Assembly: GCA_965120355.1 (NCBI GenBank)
Contig: CBCPMX010000043.1
Location: forward strand, 1 to 8,216
Direction: 5' to 3'
Source of the DNA: CBCPMX01 sp965120355
Lineage (GTDB): Bacteria > Bacillota > Clostridia > Oscillospirales > Oscillospiraceae
Length of the DNA stretch: 8,216 bases
The notes beneath the pieces were generated by a model, which saw nothing but the letters and a program-made list of their open reading frames with translations, made no database searches and had not been told where the DNA came from. The translations under genes were made by a program, and so were the position numbers. Each line of letters opens with the position of its first letter. Position 1 is the stretch's first letter. Of the stretch, positions 5,172 through 8,216 are shown piece after piece.

Positions 5172-6617
5172 TTGATTGTCATAGCTACCGATATTTATGA
5201 AAGCCCGCTGGCCAGCCGGTATGCCAGCCCAGAGATGTTGTATCTGTTTTCTCCACAGAAGAAATTCTCTACCTGGCGGCGCCTGTGGGTGGCTCTGGCC
5301 CGGGCGGAGATGCAGCTGGGCCTGCCCATCACGCAGGAGCAGGTGGACGAGATGGAGGCCCATCTGGATGACATTGATTTTGAGAAGGCGGCACAGTACG
5401 AAAAAGAGCTGCGCCACGACGTCATGGCCCATGTCCACACCTACGGCGAGGTCTGCCCCAAGGCCATGCCCATTATCCATCTGGGCGCGACGTCCTGCTA
5501 TGTGGGCGATAACACCGATGTGATTCTCATGAAAGAGGGCCTGGAGCTGATCCGTGGAAAGCTGGTCAATGTGATCCAGCGCCTGGCGGCCTTTGCCGAC
5601 CGGTATAAGGCGCTGCCCACCCTGGGCTTCACCCACTTCCAGCCGGCCCAGACCACCACCGTGGGCAAGCGCGCCACCCTCTGGTGCAATGAGCTGCTGA
5701 TGGATTTGGACGAGGTGAACTACCGCATCGGCACCCTGAAGCTGCTGGGGTCCAAGGGAACCACCGGTACCCAGGCCAGCTTTCTGGAGCTGTTTGACGG
5801 CGATGGGGAGAAGGTAAAAAAGCTGGAGGAGCTGATCGCCAAGGAGATGGGCTTTGATGCCTGCGTGCCCGTATCCGGCCAGACCTATTCCCGGAAAATG
5901 GACACCGGCGTGCTGAACACCCTCAGCGGCATTGCCCAGTCTGCCGGCAAGTTTGCCACCGATGTGCGGCTGCTCAGCCACCTGAAAGAGGTGGAGGAGC
6001 CCTTCGAGGGCAAGCAGATCGGTTCTTCCGCCATGCCCTATAAGCGCAATCCCATGCGCTGCGAGCGCATCTGCTCACTGGCGCGGTATGTGATCACCGA
6101 CGCCCTGAACCCGGCCTTCACGGCCTATAACCAGTGGTTTGAGCGGACTCTGGACGATTCTGCCGGCAAGCGGATTTCCGTGCCGGAGGCGTTTTTGGCG
6201 GTGGACGCCATCCTTAACATTTATCTCAACGTGGCCGGCGGCCTGAAGGTCTATGAAAAAGTCATTGCCAAGCATTTGCAGGAGGAGCTGCCCTTCATGG
6301 CCACCGAGAATATCATGATGGCTGCTGTGAAGGCCGGCGGCAACCGCCAGGAACTTCACGAGCGCATCCGTGTCCACTCCATTGCCGCCGGCAAGACGGT
6401 CAAGGAGGAGGGCAAGCCCAACGACCTGGTGGACCGCATTGCCGCGGATCCGGCTTTCGGCCTGACCCGGGAGCAGATTCTGGCGCATATGGAGCCGTCC
6501 ATGTACATTGGGCGCTGTCCGGAGCAGGTGGAGGAGTTTATCCGCGACTGTGTCCAACCGGCGCTGGCGCCCTTTGCCCATCTGCTGACAGATCAGCAGG
6601 TCGATCTGAAGGTATAA
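5172..6617 (+). CDS. purB: Adenylosuccinate lyase, long form
   Basis: PurB acts twice in purine synthesis, cleaving SAICAR to AICAR and adenylosuccinate to AMP, each with release of fumarate, as a cytoplasmic homotetramer. Three conserved regions of the fumarase/aspartase superfamily are intact: RHDVMAHVHTYG (81-92), TLGFTHFQPAQTTTVGKR (150-167) with the catalytic His155, and the signature SSAMPYKRNPMRCERI (285-300) on the mobile serine loop. At 481 residues it is longer than the Bacillus-type enzyme (about 430), and its N-terminus (SPLASRYASPEM, TWRRLW) resembles the animal enzyme. The start is uncertain. There is no ATG: TTG 5172 is the only standard start but abuts the AAAGGA site (5166-5171), whereas ATA 5181 has ideal spacing and would give MATDIYESPL, a typical family N-terminus. 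No other pur gene is adjacent. A terminator follows within 30 bp. Confidence 0.95.
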   Translation: MIVIATDIYESPLASRYASPEMLYLFSPQKKFSTWRRLWVALARAEMQLGLPITQEQVDEMEAHLDDIDFEKAAQYEKELRHDVMAHVHTYGEVCPKAMPIIHLGATSCYVGDNTDVILMKEGLELIRGKLVNVIQRLAAFADRYKALPTLGFTHFQPAQTTTVGKRATLWCNELLMDLDEVNYRIGTLKLLGSKGTTGTQASFLELFDGDGEKVKKLEELIAKEMGFDACVPVSGQTYSRKMDTGVLNTLSGIAQSAGKFATDVRLLSHLKEVEEPFEGKQIGSSAMPYKRNPMRCERICSLARYVITDALNPAFTAYNQWFERTLDDSAGKRISVPEAFLAVDAILNIYLNVAGGLKVYEKVIAKHLQEELPFMATENIMMAAVKAGGNRQELHERIRVHSIAAGKTVKEEGKPNDLVDRIAADPAFGLTREQILAHMEPSMYIGRCPEQVEEFIRDCVQPALAPFAHLLTDQQVDLKV

Positions 6618-6620
6618 TTG

Positions 6621-6639
6621 CCGGAACGCGGAGTTCCGG
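6621..6639. other. Small hairpin between purB and its terminator
   Basis: CCGGAAC (6621-6627) and GTTCCGG (6633-6639) pair over seven bases with a five-base loop, four bases after the purB stop. It lacks a T tract and probably protects the 3' end or assists termination; read leftward it is followed by only a weak AT-rich stretch. Confidence 0.45.
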
Positions 6640-6646
6640 AAAGGTC

Positions 6647-6686
6647 AACGGTCCATGTCCGGCTGCGCCGGGCATGGACCGTTTTT
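6647..6686 (+). terminator. Strong intrinsic terminator of purB
   Basis: AACGGTCCATG (6647-6657) pairs with CATGGACCGTT (6673-6683), with an inner CCGGC-TGC-GCCGG stem, and five Ts run from 6682 to 6686. It ends four bases before the stop codon of the convergent regulator, so it also marks the boundary of that gene. Confidence 0.88.
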
Positions 6687-6689
6687 CAT

Positions 6690-7607
6690 TCAGAGCAGGA
6701 ACTGCCTGCCGGTCTGAGAGAAATCGTAATTGCCCAACAGTTCCAGCTCCCGGCGAAAGGCGGGAGAGGAGACAAACTCGACAATGGTGGAATAAGGAGG
6801 GCGGTCCCGCAGATCTGCGGCGAAGATCATGTCGTACCATTCCAGCTGCAGGGGGAGAAAGTCCACGTCTCGCACCTGGCGGGCGGCGGCCTCGATTCCC
6901 AGCCCCGCGTCGGCTTCGCCGCGGGAAATGGCTCCGGCCACCGTCAGGTGGGAGGTCTGTTCCGTGCCATAGCCTGCTATGGCGCTTTTGGGGATGCCCA
7001 GAGCCTTGAGTTTACTGTCAAGGAGGATGCGGGTGCCGCTGCCGGTTTCCCGGTTGCAGATGGTGACGTCCGGACGGGCCAGGTCGGCAATGGAGGCGAT
7101 CCCTTTTGGATTGCCCCGGCGAACATAGATGCCGATGGTGCGCCCAAACAGGCGCACTGCCATCACGTCCATACCCGGCAGCAGCTTGGACAGATAGGGC
7201 AGATTGTACTGGCCGCTTTCTTCATCCCACAGGTGGGCCGTGGCGATGGCTGCCCGCCCATGGTAGAGCCGGTTGAGGCTGTTGTAGCTGCCGGCATAAG
7301 AGCGCAGGACGTTGGGCACGTTGGGCAGGGAGGAAATGTGGTTGGCAATGAGGTCCAGGGATACGTCCTGCCCGCAGAGGACCACGCTGCGGTGCTTGCT
7401 GCCTATGGCCGCCGGATCCGCCTCGGTGGCGTGGCTGGCGGCATGGGATGGAGCGGCCAGCTGCTCTACATCGGCCCGCGCAATGCGCAGCTGTTTGCCG
7501 ATTTTTGTGGAGGGCAGGTCGCCCCGTTTGACCATCTCATAGACGGTGGCCTTTTTCAGCTTCAAATAGTCAGCCACTTCCTGGGCTGTCATCAGATCGT
7601 TGGACAT
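6690..7607 (-). CDS. One-component regulator: excisionase-type HTH fused to a periplasmic-binding-protein-like domain (molybdate/tungstate type)
   Basis: Residues 5-50 are a winged helix-turn-helix of the excisionase/MerR-like (HTH_17) type: MTAQEVADYLKLKKATVYE, then VKRGDLPSTKIGKQLRI and a terminal ADVEQL helix. After a short Ala/Ser/His linker, residues about 75-295 match the PBP-like domain also found fused to MoeA proteins and in some molybdate regulators: AIATAHLWDEESGQYN (120-135), NRETGSGTRILLD (185-197) and GEADAGLGIEAAARQ (230-244). There is no signal peptide, so ligand is sensed inside the cell. ATG 7607 has TGAGGT about 7 bases upstream. The gene is divergent from modA with a shared 252-bp intergenic region, so it most likely controls the molybdate or tungstate transporter in place of ModE; the ligand is inferred from this context. 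Its 3' end meets the purB terminator. Confidence 0.88.
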   Translation of the reverse strand: MSNDLMTAQEVADYLKLKKATVYEMVKRGDLPSTKIGKQLRIARADVEQLAAPSHAASHATEADPAAIGSKHRSVVLCGQDVSLDLIANHISSLPNVPNVLRSYAGSYNSLNRLYHGRAAIATAHLWDEESGQYNLPYLSKLLPGMDVMAVRLFGRTIGIYVRRGNPKGIASIADLARPDVTICNRETGSGTRILLDSKLKALGIPKSAIAGYGTEQTSHLTVAGAISRGEADAGLGIEAAARQVRDVDFLPLQLEWYDMIFAADLRDRPPYSTIVEFVSSPAFRRELELLGNYDFSQTGRQFLL

Positions 7608-7635
7608 GGCGGTACCTCACAGGCTGTTTTTTCTC

Positions 7636-7664
7636 AGTATAACATATTTTGCGGGGTGGGTAAA
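7636..7664 (-). promoter_or_regulatory. Promoter of the HTH-binding-protein regulator
   Basis: Read leftward, TTTACC (7664-7659), a 17-bp spacer and TATACT (7641-7636) with an upstream TGT form a promoter with an extended -10. The start would be near 7629, about 22 bases before the ATG at 7607. Confidence 0.6.
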
Positions 7665-7726
7665 GCGGCGGAAAGGCTGGAATTCAAAAGGCGGCGGCTG
7701 GCTGCCAAAAACAAAAAAACCCCGCT

Positions 7727-7740
7727 TTGGTTACAACCAA
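7727..7740. promoter_or_regulatory. Candidate regulator-binding dyad between the divergent genes
   Basis: TTGGTT-AC-AACCAA is a perfect inverted repeat with six-base arms. It lies about 40 bp upstream of the modA -35 box and 60 bp upstream of the regulator's -35 box. Further single copies of GGTT (from 7749) and AACCAA (near 7835) occur nearby. It does not resemble the ModE site. Binding by the divergent regulator is inferred from position. Confidence 0.4.
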
Positions 7741-7779
7741 TTTTGTCTGGTTTTGTTCTGTTTTATTGTAAATCGTCTA

Positions 7780-7808
7780 TTGCAAAGAAGTATGTGATTA
7801 TGTATAAT
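7780..7808 (+). promoter_or_regulatory. Promoter of modA
   Basis: TTGCAA (7780-7785), a 17-bp spacer and a perfect TATAAT (7803-7808) form a clear sigma-A-type promoter. The start would be near 7815, giving a leader of about 45 bases before the ATG at 7860. Confidence 0.72.
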
Positions 7809-7859
7809 GAGTTCATCTTGCAAAACATAAGAAAACCAAACAAGAAAGGTGAACGACAA

Positions 7860-8216
7860 ATGAAAAAAGTGTCCATTATGCTGATTGCCGCGCTGCTCTT
7901 GAGCCTGGTGCTGGGCGCCTGCGGCAGCAGCACGGAGACCGCCGCGGAGAGCAGTGCAGATGTCTCTGAGACCACGGAAGCGTCCGCCGAGGTCTCTGCC
8001 GAGACTGAAGCAGAGGAGGCTGACGCCGCTGCGGATGGCGAAGAAGTGGAGCTGGTGGTCTTTGCCGCTGCATCCATGACCGAAACTTTGACGGAGATTG
8101 CGGAGCTGTACAAGGACGTGGCCCCCAATGTGACCCTGACCTTCAACTTCGATTCCTCCGGTACGCTGAAGACCCAGATTGAAGAAGGCGCGGACTGCGA
8201 CGTCTTTATCTCCGCT
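7860..8216 (+). CDS. modA: Molybdate ABC transporter substrate-binding lipoprotein, 3' end beyond window
   Basis: The first 119 residues are visible. The N-terminus (MKKVSIMLIAALLLSLVLGAC) is a lipoprotein signal split by a lipobox LGAC with lipidated Cys21, so the mature protein is anchored outside the membrane. Residues 22-62 are a flexible linker very rich in Glu, Ala, Ser and Thr with no Lys or Arg. The binding domain begins at about 63: LVVFAAASM carries the ligand-contacting Ser of ModA, and FDSSGTLKTQIEEGADCDVFISA (split here: FDSSGTLKTQ then IEEGADCDVFISA) matches the next ligand loop. AAAGGTG lies about 8 bases before ATG 7860. ModA captures molybdate or tungstate for the ModB/ModC importer, whose genes would be expected to follow. 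Divergent from it is the HTH/binding-protein regulator. A tungstate-specific or other oxyanion protein is possible, but the motif set favours ModA. Confidence 0.92.
   Translation, partial: MKKVSIMLIAALLLSLVLGACGSSTETAAESSADVSETTEASAEVSAETEAEEADAAADGEEVELVVFAAASMTETLTEIAELYKDVAPNVTLTFNFDSSGTLKTQIEEGADCDVFISA

Noticed and set aside
5094..5981. Leftward open frame of 295 codons opposite purB
   Set aside because: It mirrors the highly conserved purB reading frame and crosses the terminator and promoter at 5087-5146. No ribosome site or family similarity.
7682..7725. GC-rich stem followed by an A-rich run as a terminator
   Set aside because: The A-run would be Ts only on the minus strand, where it precedes the stem instead of following it. 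It also lies between divergent genes.
1..8216. Insertion sequences, prophage, CRISPR array or tRNA genes
   Set aside because: I found no transposase or integrase frame, no repeat-spacer pattern, no terminal inverted repeats with target duplication, and no cloverleaf-like sequence.

Overview
The window looks like a chromosomal stretch from a moderately GC-rich anaerobic Firmicute, probably a gut clostridium of the Oscillospiraceae type. This is inferred from the strong AGGAGG-type ribosome sites, sigma-A-type promoters with 17-bp spacers, GC-rich coding sequence beside AT-rich intergenic DNA, and the character of the proteins (TadA, a class I aspartate-family aminotransferase, a long-form PurB, a lipoprotein ModA). 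No rRNA, tRNA, CRISPR array, transposase or integrase was seen.

Layout. Positions 1-570 hold a small leftward cassette. A well-placed promoter drives a short zinc-ribbon protein that overlaps a 77-residue helical protein, and the first six codons of a third gene run off the left edge. The zinc-ribbon frame appears to have lost one base just before its natural stop. A divergent XRE-family repressor (652-1005) faces this cassette across a region with a palindromic candidate operator. tadA (1074-1553), with its own promoter, follows. tadA converges on a leftward two-gene operon: an ECF sigma factor (3033-3503) and, 11 bp downstream, a 428-residue protein of unknown function built partly of about 21-residue 'VNG' repeats that look like beta-solenoid rungs (1735-3021). 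Two strong hairpins separate the convergent units.

From 3798 rightward, a consensus-like promoter drives a PLP aminotransferase (3865-5070) that ends in a classic terminator. The predicted purB promoter sits immediately before that terminator, so purB transcripts would start inside the hairpin. purB (5172-6617) is the long form that resembles animal adenylosuccinate lyase, and its start codon is unusual. It ends at a strong terminator facing a leftward regulator (6690-7607) that joins an excisionase-type HTH to a periplasmic-binding-protein-like domain. This regulator is divergent from modA (7860 to the right edge), the molybdate-binding lipoprotein, which suggests a one-component molybdate or tungstate sensor for the transporter.

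How they work together. Most of the window is unlinked housekeeping (tRNA wobble editing, amino-acid transamination, purine synthesis) between three small regulatory units: the XRE/zinc-ribbon pair, the ECF sigma/repeat-protein operon and the HTH-binding-protein/modA pair. The least explained parts are the repeat protein with its sigma factor and the small leftward cassette at the left edge.
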